Shown here: in pieces, positions 17,088 through 26,225 of the stretch
Layout: each line of letters opens with the position of its first letter
Position numbering within the stretch: the first letter of the stretch is position 1
Assembly: GCA_913048525.1 (NCBI GenBank)
Contig: CAJWWP010000009.1
Coordinates: 1 to 45,973 of the forward strand
Length of the DNA: 45,973 bases
DNA from: GCA-002712965 sp913048525
Lineage (GTDB): Bacteria; Chloroflexota; Dehalococcoidia; Lucifugimonadales; UBA826
Reading direction: 5' to 3'
The notes under the pieces: generated by a model
Seen by the model: the letters and a program-made list of their open reading frames with translations, nothing else
The model's database searches: none
What the model was told of the DNA's origin: nothing
Made by a program: the position numbers and the translations under genes

Positions 17088-17217
17088 AGGGTTAAAGGTG
17101 CTGATATAAAGTATTTTGGTCAGAGTTATTTCTTTACCTTTTTATTAAATAAGTGACAGACACTGGAAAAGAATTGGATCGTGTTATAGGAACCCATGAG
17201 GAAGTTTACGTAGTTTT

Positions 17218-18273
17218 ATGATTAGTGGCGTTTTGGAACGATACCAAGATTTTCTTCCTGTTAATTCGGATACTCCTCTTATTTCCATTGGGGAAGGAGA
17301 CACTCCACTTGTTAAATCTTCCTATTTTGGAGAAAAAATTGGTTGTAAATCTCTTTTCTTCAAATTAGAAGGCTGTAATCCAACCGGGTCCTTCAAAGAT
17401 AGAGGGATGGTGGTTGCGGTAGCAAAAGCTCTCGAGAAGGGATTTGACAGCATTGCCTGTGCTTCCACAGGTAATACTAGCGCCTCAGCAGCTGCATATG
17501 GCGCACATTGTGGACTTAGAACCACGTTAATAGTTCCAAAAGGTAATGTAGCCAGAGGTAAATTAGCTCAGGCTGTTGCCTATGGCGCACATATAGCGAT
17601 GGTAGACGGCAGTTTTGATGATGCTCTGGAAATAGTCCAGGAATTATGTGATAAGCATTCGATTGAGTTGGTTAACTCCATTAATCCTAATCGCATAGAA
17701 GGTCAGAAGACGGCAGCTTTTGAAATAATTGATGACCTAGGTGACGCCCCAGATGCTTTATTCATTCCTGTCGGTAACGCGGGGAATATCACAGCTTATT
17801 GGAAAGGATTCAAAGAATTTTTTGGCATAGGCAGGAGTAGCGTTCTTCCAGTTCTAAACGGATATCAGGCTTTAGGTGCCGCGCCCATAGTAAATGGTGC
17901 TCCTGTTGCAGAACCTAAGACGGTTGCTTCGGCTATCAGGATAGGCAACCCCGCTAGTTGGAAAAGTGCTATTCAAGCACGTGACGAATCAAACGGGGTT
18001 ATAGGAGCTGTGTCCGATGAAGAAATATTATCGGCATACAGATTGGTGGCTGAATTTGAAGGAATATTTTGTGAGCCTGCTTCTGCGGCTTGCGTAGCAG
18101 GACTTCTCAAACAGGCGGACAATGGGATAGATTTCTCAGAAAAGATAATTGTTTGTGTTTTAACAGGAAATGGGCTCAAGGATCCAGATGTTGCGAATGA
18201 AATTGAACCAGCATCATTAGGTGAGTATAAGGCTGAACTTCGGTCTGTAGAGCAGTCTTTAACCAAATCATGA
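17218..18273 (+). CDS. thrC: Threonine synthase
   Basis: A 351-residue fold-type II PLP enzyme that converts O-phosphohomoserine to threonine. Signatures: GEGDTPLVKS near the N-terminus, the PLP-lysine segment NPTGSFKDRGM (about residues 55-65), ACASTGNTSASAAAYGA, IVPKGNVARGKLAQA, the phosphate-binding PVGNAGNITAYWKG and the C-terminal VCVLTGNGLKDP. The length fits the short bacterial and archaeal form. It begins a tightly coupled run: its TGA overlaps the folE ATG by 4 nt. The upstream AGGAAG is about 13 nt from the ATG, a loose spacing, but no better start is seen. Confidence 0.95.
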   Translation: MISGVLERYQDFLPVNSDTPLISIGEGDTPLVKSSYFGEKIGCKSLFFKLEGCNPTGSFKDRGMVVAVAKALEKGFDSIACASTGNTSASAAAYGAHCGLRTTLIVPKGNVARGKLAQAVAYGAHIAMVDGSFDDALEIVQELCDKHSIELVNSINPNRIEGQKTAAFEIIDDLGDAPDALFIPVGNAGNITAYWKGFKEFFGIGRSSVLPVLNGYQALGAAPIVNGAPVAEPKTVASAIRIGNPASWKSAIQARDESNGVIGAVSDEEILSAYRLVAEFEGIFCEPASAACVAGLLKQADNGIDFSEKIIVCVLTGNGLKDPDVANEIEPASLGEYKAELRSVEQSLTKS

Positions 18274-18872
18274 AGCGTTCTGTATTCCAACAGGATCCGG
18301 CGACTAACGTATCTTTGCAGTCAATCATGTCGGCAGTTAAAAGTATGTTGATTGCTGTTGGAGAAAACCCTGAAAGAGAGGGTCTGAAAAATACGCCAAT
18401 TCGAGTGGGAGAATTCTATTTAGATTTCTTTTCCGGTTTAAATGAAGATCCTACAATGGAGCTTACGACTGATTTTGACGAGAATCACTTCGAACCAGTT
18501 ATAGTCACAAATATAGAGTTCTTCTCTATTTGTGAACATCATCTTCTTCCTTTCGTCGGTTATGCTCATTTAGGGTACATACCCAATGGCAAGGTTGTGG
18601 GGGTAAGTAAACTTGTCAGAGTTCTCGACATTTTTTCCCGAAGACCCCAGATTCAAGAGAGGCTTGCCGATCAAGTTGTCGATACTATTCATAAACAACT
18701 CGGGTCGAATGCTACCTATCTGTTTCTCTCCGCTGAGCATATGTGTATGACCTTGAGAGGGGTAAGGAAATCAGGCAGTCATATCGTCACTTCAAGCGAA
18801 AGAGGAGATAAGGCTGGGTTAGAGTTAATTAAAACTGGGATTTCAATAGACGCGTTGAAAGGATCAGAATGA
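18270..18872 (+). CDS. folE: GTP cyclohydrolase I
   Basis: A 200-residue enzyme that makes dihydroneopterin triphosphate from GTP, the first step of folate synthesis. The zinc-binding cysteine and histidine are in ICEHHLLPFVG, the substrate motif is GLSK-like in VVGVSKLVRVLDIFSRRPQ, and the second zinc cysteine is in AEHMCMTLRGVRKSGS. All expected catalytic residues appear present. It overlaps thrC by 4 nt upstream and the acetyltransferase gene by 4 nt downstream, so the three are translationally coupled. folP and folK occur 18 kb further along. Confidence 0.97.
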   Translation: MKRSVFQQDPATNVSLQSIMSAVKSMLIAVGENPEREGLKNTPIRVGEFYLDFFSGLNEDPTMELTTDFDENHFEPVIVTNIEFFSICEHHLLPFVGYAHLGYIPNGKVVGVSKLVRVLDIFSRRPQIQERLADQVVDTIHKQLGSNATYLFLSAEHMCMTLRGVRKSGSHIVTSSERGDKAGLELIKTGISIDALKGSE

Positions 18873-19846
18873 CTGAATATTTTGGCCAAGAATACCGACA
18901 AACTCAACGGAGATGGGAACTTATTCTCCCAGAGTGTTCGATGGACACGATTTTTATAACCCCTCTATGGCAATCGATATGGTGGAAAAGATTTTCCCCA
19001 GACGGCAATTTGTTTATTGAGGTAGTTAGTGACGGTGACTGTGATTTGGGGGTTATACCACTACTCGTTAGACAAGGAGTAGCAAGTTTTATCGGAGATG
19101 CAAACTTATATGACTACATGGATTTTCCAGTTGTATCTGGAAAAGAAGAATTATTTTTTGCAAAATCTTTAAAAAAGATCAGCAGTCTGGATTGGCACAC
19201 CCTTAAATTAGAATCAATTTTTGAGGACTCTCCAACTCTGGAATTTATCCCTGACATCGCTAGGGAATTGGGCATGAAAATTGAAACTATTGAATCTGAT
19301 AAAACCCCCCTTGTTTCATTGCCTGGTAGTTGGGAGGAATATCTACTCGAATTACGAAAAAAAGATAGACACGAGTTGCGTCGGAAGTTTCGTCGACTTA
19401 ATGCCAATGCTGATAATGAGCAAAAAGAAATCCATGTAGACGCTGAGAATGTTGACCCAGTTATGGAGGAATTCTTTGATCTTATGTCCTTCAGTGGTGA
19501 AGATAAAAGCATTTTTCTTAATGCTGAAAATAGGGGATTTTTTAAGGATATAGCCACATCGCTCTCTCCTAAGGGTCAATTCCGATTGTTTTTCTTAGAA
19601 ATAGAAGGAGTCAGAGTGGCGACATGTATATGCTTCGACTATGGAGATAAATTCCTTCTATATAACAGTGGATACAACCCCGACTATTCGACCCTAAGTG
19701 TAGGTCTACTGAATAAAGCAAACACAATTTCAACCGCTATAGAACTCTCTAAGAAGCAATACAATTTCCTAAAAGGGACCGAAAGATATAAGTATCACTT
19801 GGGTGCTAAAGAGACTTCAGTATTCGATATAATTATTAGTAGATGA
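18869..19846 (+). CDS. FemAB/CelD-type GNAT-fold acetyltransferase (BioF2-like domain)
   Basis: A 325-residue protein with the features of the acetyltransferase_6 (BioF2-like, CelD/BcsL) group. The central SWEEYLLELRKKDRHELRRK helix, a GQFRLFFLEIEGVRVATCIC strand pair and the C-terminal NFLKGTERYKYHLGAKE motif are the familiar landmarks. These proteins transfer acyl or aminoacyl groups to sugars, peptides or polysaccharides. No transmembrane segment is evident. It is translationally coupled to folE (ATGA overlap), which is probably operon convenience rather than shared pathway. The genes that follow on the same strand are carbohydrate-related. The substrate is not determinable. Confidence 0.75.
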   Translation: MTEYFGQEYRQTQRRWELILPECSMDTIFITPLWQSIWWKRFSPDGNLFIEVVSDGDCDLGVIPLLVRQGVASFIGDANLYDYMDFPVVSGKEELFFAKSLKKISSLDWHTLKLESIFEDSPTLEFIPDIARELGMKIETIESDKTPLVSLPGSWEEYLLELRKKDRHELRRKFRRLNANADNEQKEIHVDAENVDPVMEEFFDLMSFSGEDKSIFLNAENRGFFKDIATSLSPKGQFRLFFLEIEGVRVATCICFDYGDKFLLYNSGYNPDYSTLSVGLLNKANTISTAIELSKKQYNFLKGTERYKYHLGAKETSVFDIIISR

Positions 19847-19954
19847 ATTTCCCTATTTGATACAATTCTCGACGGTGCCATCTGAAATTTTTTTGATAAG
19901 TTAGCAATGTTATTTACTTACATGGACTGTAAGTGGCTGTAAAGAAAGGATGCT

Positions 19955-21172
19955 ATGCGTTTAGCTCTAATTAGTTTTCATGGTTGCCCGGTAGCCCGTT
20001 TGGGCGAGAAAGACACCGGTGGAATGAATGTTTACGTTTTGAATCTTGCTCGTGAATTAGGTAACTTGGGTCATTATGTAGACGTATTTACGAGATACCA
20101 TGATGTTGAGGACCCACAGATTGTGGAGCTGGGTTTAAACGTGAGGGTGATCCATTTGAACGGAGGACCACTATTAGAGAGAAAGGAAGATCTTGCTTTC
20201 CACACCGCTAGTTTTACAGCCAATATGCACGAGTTCATATCTCAGGAATCTATCGAGTATGATCTTGTTCACAGTCATTATTGGTTGTCAGGAAAAATAG
20301 CGGCTGAAATTTCTCGAATTTGGGAGATTCCGCATGTATCCACTTTTCATACTTTAGCCAAAACAAAGCTACGGGCCCATGCTGGTGAGAAAGAGACCTC
20401 TTACAGAGTGAATGTAGAGTCAGAAATAATGGGTTCTTCTAACACTATATTGGTGTTGACAGAGAAAGAAAGGGAAGACATTAGGGAACTTTATGGTGTT
20501 CCTCCTGAAAGGATTACAGTTATACCGGCGGGAGTTGATGCAGGGCGATTTAATGTCGAGGACAAAATAACTTCCCGTAAACGCGTTTGTATTGCCGACA
20601 AGGAAACCATTCTTTTTGTAGGTCGGATTGAACCTATAAAAGGTCTTAATATACTTCTTGATGCTTTGAAGACTCTATCAAATTCGAGGGACTTGCAATT
20701 GTTAATCGTTGGGGGAAACCTGTCAGGTGATAAGGAACTAACTGCCTTGCGGGAACGGGCCAAAAATCTTGGAATATCAGAATTGATTGATTTTAGAGGG
20801 TCTGTTGAACAATCAGAACTTAAATACTATTACTCAGCAGCAGATGTATTTGTGCTTCCATCCCATTATGAAAGTTTTGGCTTGGTAGCATTGGAAGCCA
20901 TGGCCTGTGGAACCCCAGTAGTAGCATCCCGCGTGGGAGGTATTCCGTCTTTTTTGGATGATGGTGATACGGGATATTTGATTCCCTGGAGATGTTCGGA
21001 ACCATTTGCGGACAAAATAGAAATTCTTCTTGAAAATCCAGATCTAAGGGCTTATATGGGGAAATCTGCTGCTCAAAAAGCTTATCAGATGAACTGGTCT
21101 GGGATTGCGAGCAAAATGGCGAAATTATATGGCTCTGTGATTGAAGAATATGGGTTAAGGCAAGCCGTTTGA
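19955..21172 (+). CDS. GT4 glycosyltransferase, MshA / sucrose-phosphate-synthase-like
   Basis: A 405-residue GT-B glycosyltransferase. The donor- and acceptor-side glycine loop is KDTGGMNVYVLNLARELG (G22-G23-M-N), followed by VHSHYWLSG, both characteristic of MshA and sucrose-phosphate synthase relatives. The C-terminal half has FVGRIEPIKGLNILLDAL and the nucleotide-sugar motif HYESFGLVALEAMACGTPVV with the E-x7-E pair. MshA adds GlcNAc to inositol phosphate in mycothiol synthesis; this protein could use other sugars or acceptors. AAAGGA lies upstream of the ATG. It is close to a GNAT and a PIG-L deacetylase, the other MshA-pathway families. Confidence 0.85.
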   Translation: MRLALISFHGCPVARLGEKDTGGMNVYVLNLARELGNLGHYVDVFTRYHDVEDPQIVELGLNVRVIHLNGGPLLERKEDLAFHTASFTANMHEFISQESIEYDLVHSHYWLSGKIAAEISRIWEIPHVSTFHTLAKTKLRAHAGEKETSYRVNVESEIMGSSNTILVLTEKEREDIRELYGVPPERITVIPAGVDAGRFNVEDKITSRKRVCIADKETILFVGRIEPIKGLNILLDALKTLSNSRDLQLLIVGGNLSGDKELTALRERAKNLGISELIDFRGSVEQSELKYYYSAADVFVLPSHYESFGLVALEAMACGTPVVASRVGGIPSFLDDGDTGYLIPWRCSEPFADKIEILLENPDLRAYMGKSAAQKAYQMNWSGIASKMAKLYGSVIEEYGLRQAV

Positions 21173-21193
21173 TTTGGATCTTTGAAATTTAAC

Positions 21194-22213
21194 TTAGCTA
21201 ATATTACGTGATGTGAGTTGATACCATTCCGTTTCAGATATCATTTTGAAACCAAGACTGGCGTAAAGTTGCCTAGCTGGAATATTTTCAGAATCTACCT
21301 CTAATTCTATCGCTCCGACATTCTTTCCTATTAGATAGTTCATTCCTGCAGTTACAACCGCTCTACCAAGTCTCCTTCCTCTGAACTCTGGGGCCACTCC
21401 GGTCATTGAAACCCAACCAGTTGACTCAAATCCGTTGGAGGCAAATAGAGTCCAGTTGTATCCAGCCAGTTTGTTATTTTCCTTAATTACTAAAATGCCC
21501 TCTTTCCCACTTCTTTCCATGGAGATTCTCTTGGAAATTTCCTCTTCGGTATTTGGAGAAAACCCCCAATGTTCTCCAAAGGCCTCATTTTGGAGCTTGG
21601 TAAATTCTGACAATTCAATTTCGGGGTCAAGGGGAGCGATAGAAAATTTCTCTGGCAGACTATATTCAGGGAAGTCTAATGTATCAGAGGGGTCGCATCT
21701 TAAGTTCATATATTCTTTAACTTTGACCCAACCGCTATCATTAAGGGTACTACTCCATTCAGGATCAGATCTCGCAATCTGAACATGTATAAATTTTAGA
21801 CTTCTATTCCCTTGGTAGTGGCGCGCCAATTGCTCAAAGTCGGTGGTGATTTTTCTCCTGTTTGTGTGTGGTTTTACCGTTTGTATAGCAACAATTCTGT
21901 CTATCGTCGGTTCACAGATAAAATGTATGAATCCGTTAATGGATTCTTTATCTGTCTCGTCAATTGAGATAAAACAGTCTTCAATTGGGTTGCCCCCCGG
22001 CATAGAGTGCCAGTCCTTGAATAGAGATTCACTGACTTCTTTCTCAGTTCCCATTGATCCAGAAGCTTCATTCAGGAATCTGACGACTTTGGCTGTGTCA
22101 TCCCAGCTAAATTGTCTTATTGATTTAGTGCTGTACAAATATTGCCTCTTAAAGACTTTTTGATTCGGCTGTATTTGATGAATTAACTTTTTTACACTTG
22201 TTATAAAATTCAT
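21194..22213 (-). CDS. GNAT N-acetyltransferase, probably tandem-domain (MshD-like layout)
   Basis: A 339-residue protein with a clear C-terminal GNAT domain: GWVSMTGVAPEFRGRRLGRA, where the Q/R-x-x-G-x-A-like acetyl-CoA loop is RGRRLG, followed by NIPARQLYASLGF. The first 170 residues show a weaker GNAT-like pattern, including QTVKPHTNRRK, consistent with a degenerate duplicate. Tandem GNATs of this size include mycothiol synthase MshD, but many others exist. It is convergent with the GT4 gene and divergent from the PIG-L gene. The substrate is unknown, with the MshD analogy resting on layout and neighbours. Confidence 0.75.
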   Translation of the reverse strand: MNFITSVKKLIHQIQPNQKVFKRQYLYSTKSIRQFSWDDTAKVVRFLNEASGSMGTEKEVSESLFKDWHSMPGGNPIEDCFISIDETDKESINGFIHFICEPTIDRIVAIQTVKPHTNRRKITTDFEQLARHYQGNRSLKFIHVQIARSDPEWSSTLNDSGWVKVKEYMNLRCDPSDTLDFPEYSLPEKFSIAPLDPEIELSEFTKLQNEAFGEHWGFSPNTEEEISKRISMERSGKEGILVIKENNKLAGYNWTLFASNGFESTGWVSMTGVAPEFRGRRLGRAVVTAGMNYLIGKNVGAIELEVDSENIPARQLYASLGFKMISETEWYQLTSRNIS

Positions 22214-22491
22214 CTTTATTATATTAAGAAACCAAATATTTCATAGCCTATATTATTGTCTATACAGCACGATAATATCCCAACCTTTAACCTGCGGCCA
22301 AAAATGAAGCGCATTTGTTACAGGCTGCGGCAACCTTAATATGTATGGTAATTATATTGAAGTTGTTGGGTCTGGTGCCGGGACTTTGGCGATATATGCT
22401 TTAACATTTCAAGGTAAAGCTATGGCGAGCTAGTGTTGCGATATAGATAAGTTTAAAAAACTTTCCTTGTTGGAGATAAAGATTCTAAAAA

Positions 22492-23211
22492 ATGGAAAAT
22501 TACAATTCTTTCCCGGTCCCGGAAAGAGCCTTAGTGATAACCCCACATCCCGATGATTCTGAGTTAGGTTGTGGAGGGACCGTAGCGACATGGATAAAAC
22601 AGGGTACTGAAGTTGTTTATCTGCTTTGTACTAACGGAGACAAAGGGTCAAATGATCCTGAAATGACCTCTCCTAAACTCGCGGAACTAAGGAAGATTGA
22701 GCAACAGAAAGCCGCAGAAATCCTGGGTGTCCTAGAAGTTGTGAGGCTTGATTACGAAGATGGTTCACTAGAAGACACCCCTTTGTTCAGGGGGCAAATA
22801 GTGGAAGCGATTAGAAGATTTAAACCAGATGTGGCCCTTTTTACGGACCCTTTAAGGACAGGATTTTATTTACATAGGGATCATAGAATTGCAGGAAGTG
22901 TTGCGCTTGATGCTCTTTTCCCTTATGCCCGTGACCGACTTCATTATCCGGAACATGAATTTGAGGGCTTGTTGCCGCACAAAACTGCCGACGCATTGAT
23001 GTGGGGGAGCGAGTCTCCGGATACATTTATAGATATAACTGCGTCCATCGATAAGAAAATAGAAGCATTAGCTGCACATAAAACGCAGATGCCAAGTGGT
23101 GAAGAAAGTTATGAATTGGCCGACTTAATCAAGGTCACCGCTTCTAGGATTGGGGATAGGTGTGGTTATAAATATGCGGAAGGCTTTCGAAGAATTTCAT
23201 TTAGCGTATGA
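22492..23211 (+). CDS. PIG-L/LmbE family zinc deacetylase (MshB/BshB-like)
   Basis: A 239-residue protein of the LmbE family, which removes acetyl groups from N-acetylglucosaminyl conjugates. The first motif PHPDDSELGCGG gives H19, D21 (general base) and D22; the second motif LHRDH gives H131 as the third zinc ligand. A central TNGDKGSNDP and DYEDGSL are typical of the shorter, BshB-like branch. The best ribosome site, GGAG, is about 16 nt upstream of the ATG, so initiation may be weak. It overlaps the PHP gene by 4 nt. The 278-nt gap upstream holds nothing I can assign. Confidence 0.9.
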   Translation: MENYNSFPVPERALVITPHPDDSELGCGGTVATWIKQGTEVVYLLCTNGDKGSNDPEMTSPKLAELRKIEQQKAAEILGVLEVVRLDYEDGSLEDTPLFRGQIVEAIRRFKPDVALFTDPLRTGFYLHRDHRIAGSVALDALFPYARDRLHYPEHEFEGLLPHKTADALMWGSESPDTFIDITASIDKKIEALAAHKTQMPSGEESYELADLIKVTASRIGDRCGYKYAEGFRRISFSV

Positions 23212-23969
23212 ACTTTCCATTATTTGATCTACATAATCACCTTCTCCCTCTAATTGACGACGGCCCCGCCAATATGGATGAGACGATAGAAATCGTTGCA
23301 CTATCTGAAAATCAAGGTGTCCACACTATAATAGCTACCCCTCACAGAAAGGATGTGAATGAACTATATTCAGTTAAATATGTCAAAGATCTTCTCAATG
23401 AAGTGAATCAAATTTGTAAAGCGAGAGGTTATTCGACTAGTTTGAAATTGGGAATGGAGAATCACTTGGATCCGAGCCTGCTAGGTGATATTGAATCTGG
23501 CAAGGCCTTACCGATAGAAGGGACCAATTACATTCTGGTGGAGATGCCCTATGATCGGAAGTCTGACTTGGTGGAGGATATTTTAGGTCAAATACAGGAA
23601 ATTGGATTAGTTCCCATAATAGCTCACCCGGAAAGAATGGAATTGTTCCAGTGCGACTTTAAACTACTATTTAAATTGGTTAACAGTGGGTTGCTCACTC
23701 AAATAACGGCGAGTAGTGTATATGGAAAATTTGGAGCCAAGGTTCAACGATTTACAGAGGAGATATTGCGTTGCAATTTAGGGCATATCCTTGCTTCGGA
23801 TACCCATATGTCTAGGGGGGCCAGGTCTCCGGATCTACTGAAAGGGTATTTTGAAGTTTCTAGAATAGTAGGGAGAGATGCTGCCAAGGGTATGGTTAGC
23901 ACACTGCCCCGGGCCATATTGGACAATGAAGCTTTGGATCTTATGCCACCAATAGTTACCGAAAATTGA
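23208..23969 (+). CDS. PHP-domain phosphatase, CpsB/YwqE-like
   Basis: A 253-residue PHP-fold metal-dependent phosphoesterase. The first metal motif is DLHNHLLPLIDDGP (D7, H9, H11), then IATPHRK, the glutamate in LGMENHLD, the IIAHPERME histidine and the C-terminal LASDTHMSRGARSPDL. This order is that of the CpsB/CapC tyrosine-protein phosphatases that control capsule and exopolysaccharide assembly, usually opposite a BY-kinase. No BY-kinase or wzx/wzy genes are in the window. It is translationally coupled to the deacetylase, so a role in carbohydrate or small-molecule phosphate removal is also possible. Confidence 0.85.
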   Translation: MNFPLFDLHNHLLPLIDDGPANMDETIEIVALSENQGVHTIIATPHRKDVNELYSVKYVKDLLNEVNQICKARGYSTSLKLGMENHLDPSLLGDIESGKALPIEGTNYILVEMPYDRKSDLVEDILGQIQEIGLVPIIAHPERMELFQCDFKLLFKLVNSGLLTQITASSVYGKFGAKVQRFTEEILRCNLGHILASDTHMSRGARSPDLLKGYFEVSRIVGRDAAKGMVSTLPRAILDNEALDLMPPIVTEN

Positions 23970-23970
23970 T

Positions 23971-24618
23971 TTAGTCGGAAAAGAGTTTCCTTCTGAGATG
24001 ACTACGTACAATCTCCCAAACTTCTTCACTTATTGATTCCTTTGGCTTATCAGCATTAATTACTCTCCAAAGATTCGTATCTTCTCCAGAAATTTTTAGA
24101 TATCCATTCCTAACTTTTGTATGAAAGTCGATATTTTCTAATTCCCACCTGTCTAAGGTCCCCTTTGGTTTCCTTTGGAATGAGTTTTTGGGATTTATAT
24201 CCAGCAGAAATGTAATATCTGGACTAAGACCCTCGGTTGCCATCATATTCACATAATTGATCTGTTGAATATTTATGCCCCGTCCAAACCCTTGATATGC
24301 CAGAGTGGAGTATATGTATCTGTCTAGAACCACCACTTGCCCATTAGTCAAAGCAGGGATTATTTTATTTTTAACTAGTGCTCGTCTTGAAGCTGAAAGA
24401 AGAAATAACTCTGAATATCCATCAAGTTCGCTGCTGGTCCTAAGCCATTCTCTTATTTTTTCACCGGTCCCGGTATCACCTGGTTCTCTTAGATGGAGAA
24501 AATTTATTCCTTCTTTCTCCAGTTGATGTGTTAGGAGGCAGCATTGGGTGCTCTTTCCGCTACCTTCTACTCCCTCAAAAACTATAAAAATACCTTTATT
24601 GCTTAAAGACTTAGTCAT
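23971..24618 (-). CDS. tmk: Thymidylate kinase
   Basis: A 215-residue enzyme that phosphorylates dTMP to dTDP. The P-loop is EGVEGSGKSTQ at residues 15-25, the dTMP-binding motif is LREPGDTGTGEKIR, and VVLDRYIYSTLAYQG contains the DRY motif and the catalytic region. LLDINP and the LID segment QRKPKG follow. The length is as expected. Its ATG overlaps the end of the R3H ATPase gene by 4 nt. It is the last gene of the pdxS-pdxT-R3H-tmk run, convergent with the PHP gene with a single base between the stops. Confidence 0.96.
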   Translation of the reverse strand: MTKSLSNKGIFIVFEGVEGSGKSTQCCLLTHQLEKEGINFLHLREPGDTGTGEKIREWLRTSSELDGYSELFLLSASRRALVKNKIIPALTNGQVVVLDRYIYSTLAYQGFGRGINIQQINYVNMMATEGLSPDITFLLDINPKNSFQRKPKGTLDRWELENIDFHTKVRNGYLKISGEDTNLWRVINADKPKESISEEVWEIVRSHLRRKLFSD

Positions 24619-26201
24619 GCGCTGTAAATTACAACTCGGCGTCGCGGCTCTCTTCCAGCACTAGATGACTCAAGCCCATATTGCGTGGCGACTTTATGCT
24701 GAAGTCTTCGGATGTGGGAATTTTGGGGTCTTAATTCTATATCTGATTCCCCTTTACCAACTCTCAGGGCGGCCTTCTCTGCTTCAAGCACAGCCAAGGA
24801 ACGGTCTGCATCAGAGACTGATCTTCCCTCACTTTCCCTAACTATGGCCCTAACGAATTGCTCAATCTGGTTAACCGTATTTCTACGAAGCACAAAAACA
24901 GGTTTACCCATCTTTTCTGCTGTTTTTAGTGCTTGTGTACCTCTTCTATGATAGTTTTTTGTCGTAACAACTAGATCAGCGACTTTCATGTCACCCACCA
25001 ATGTTAAAGGCGCATTCAGAGATTTTATAATTTGCTCTATCCTGCCTTTGTTTACCCCGTATGGGAGAACACTGGTAATTTTCACAGCTTCAGAAAAGAA
25101 TTTAGCAGGGGATTCCTGATGCCCATTTCCGTTGCTATTGTCAGCCGCATTGGGGGTCTTCACATTAGTTGTCTCAACTGACGTATGGCTCAGAATAGTT
25201 CCTTCTTTGCTTAGGGACCTAATTTCCGATGATATTGATCGCTTTCGAAGCATTCTATCGACAGTGCTGGCAACGTCATCGTGAACAGTGACTGTGTTCC
25301 ACCCTTGTATCTCGACTAGAATGTCGAAAGTAGGCGGCGCATTTCGTTCCAGTACGGTTTTCTGTGATCGACGTCTTCTAGCCTCTATATCTCCGAGCGT
25401 TACAGTATGAATTCCACCTACTAGGTCGGAGAGCGTGGGATTCATAATAAGATTTTCTAGTTGGTTCCCATGTGCTGTTGCAACGAGCTGAACTCCTCGT
25501 TCAGCAATAGTTCTCGCTGCATTGGCTTCTCTTTCCGTCCCGATTTCATCAATGACTATAACTTCAGGCATGTGGTTTTCAACTGCCTCAATCATTACCC
25601 CATGTTGTTCTGTAGGGGAGGGGACTTGCATTCGTCTTGCTCTCCCAATTGCTCTATGTGGAATATCTCCATCTCCAGCTATTTCGTTGGAGGTATCTAC
25701 GACTATAACCCTTTTCCCGGCATCATCCGCCAAAACCCTTGCAACTTCTCTCAGCATTGTCGTTTTCCCTACACCTGGTTTCCCTAGTAAGAGAACACTT
25801 TTTCCTGATGTGACCAAATCTTCTATAATCCGAATGGTCCCATATACCGCTCTTCCCACTCTGAACGTGATACCTACAACTTTCCCACTGCGGTTCCTCA
25901 TGGCAGAAATTCGGTGTAGAGTTCGTTCTATACCTGCTCGATTATCCGCGCCGAACATACCCACTTTACCAACAGAAAAATCTATGTCAGATTGCTCTAC
26001 TTCGCCGATGTCAATGAGCTCGTTGACACCAAGGAAACGAGCTTCAGGAGGACGACCAAGATCGAGAACCACCTCTAGTAGCTCTTCGATGTTCGCATGT
26101 CCTAGGAGCTTATTTCTGATTCTTTCAGGAATAACCTCTAGCAACACGTGTAAGTCGGTATCTTTTTCTTGAGTAAATATGGGACTGCTACTTACTTCCA
26201 C
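24615..26201 (-). CDS. R3H-domain AAA ATPase, SpoIIIAA/Ycf45-like
   Basis: A 528-residue protein. Residues 20-60 resemble the N-terminal part of SpoIIIAA-type ATPases. The P-loop is GKPGVGKTT (residues 140-148), followed by a Walker B region in VIVIDEIGTEREA and a VATAHGNQLEN sensor-like motif. A linker near residue 350 is rich in N, A and G. The C-terminal part has a PVFVLRRNTVNQIEQFV region and an R3H single-strand nucleic-acid-binding motif (RRLQH in NSHIRRLQHKVA). Homologues in cyanobacteria and Chloroflexi are of uncertain function. The start is a GTG at 26199-26201 with AGAAG upstream; it is 24 nt past pdxT and overlaps tmk. Confidence 0.85.
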   Translation of the reverse strand: MEVSSSPIFTQEKDTDLHVLLEVIPERIRNKLLGHANIEELLEVVLDLGRPPEARFLGVNELIDIGEVEQSDIDFSVGKVGMFGADNRAGIERTLHRISAMRNRSGKVVGITFRVGRAVYGTIRIIEDLVTSGKSVLLLGKPGVGKTTMLREVARVLADDAGKRVIVVDTSNEIAGDGDIPHRAIGRARRMQVPSPTEQHGVMIEAVENHMPEVIVIDEIGTEREANAARTIAERGVQLVATAHGNQLENLIMNPTLSDLVGGIHTVTLGDIEARRRRSQKTVLERNAPPTFDILVEIQGWNTVTVHDDVASTVDRMLRKRSISSEIRSLSKEGTILSHTSVETTNVKTPNAADNSNGNGHQESPAKFFSEAVKITSVLPYGVNKGRIEQIIKSLNAPLTLVGDMKVADLVVTTKNYHRRGTQALKTAEKMGKPVFVLRRNTVNQIEQFVRAIVRESEGRSVSDADRSLAVLEAEKAALRVGKGESDIELRPQNSHIRRLQHKVATQYGLESSSAGREPRRRVVIYSA

Positions 26202-26225
26202 AGTAACTTCTTTTGCTCCCCTATT

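Larger units (their letters stand above)
16864..17217. other. 354-nt divergent control region between glyA and thrC
   Basis: This is the longest gene-free stretch in the window. It is AT-rich and contains an 18-nt palindrome near glyA and a long hairpin near the middle, both listed separately. A shorter inverted pair, GTAAC (16881-16885) and GTTAC (16897-16901), lies between the palindrome and the glyA start. I see no glycine, SAM, T-box or threonine-attenuator architecture that I can recognise. A weak plus-strand promoter (TTGCAG, 15 nt, TATAAA) lies just beyond the hairpin, but its spacing is poor. Confidence 0.4.

Noticed and set aside
16864..17217. Glycine, SAM or T-box riboswitch in the glyA-thrC gap
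   Set aside because: None of the conserved core sequences of these elements could be found on either strand.
22214..22491. Possible tRNA or small RNA in the gap before the PIG-L gene
   Set aside because: No cloverleaf, T-loop or stable conserved fold was found; the GC-rich repeats are short and do not pair.
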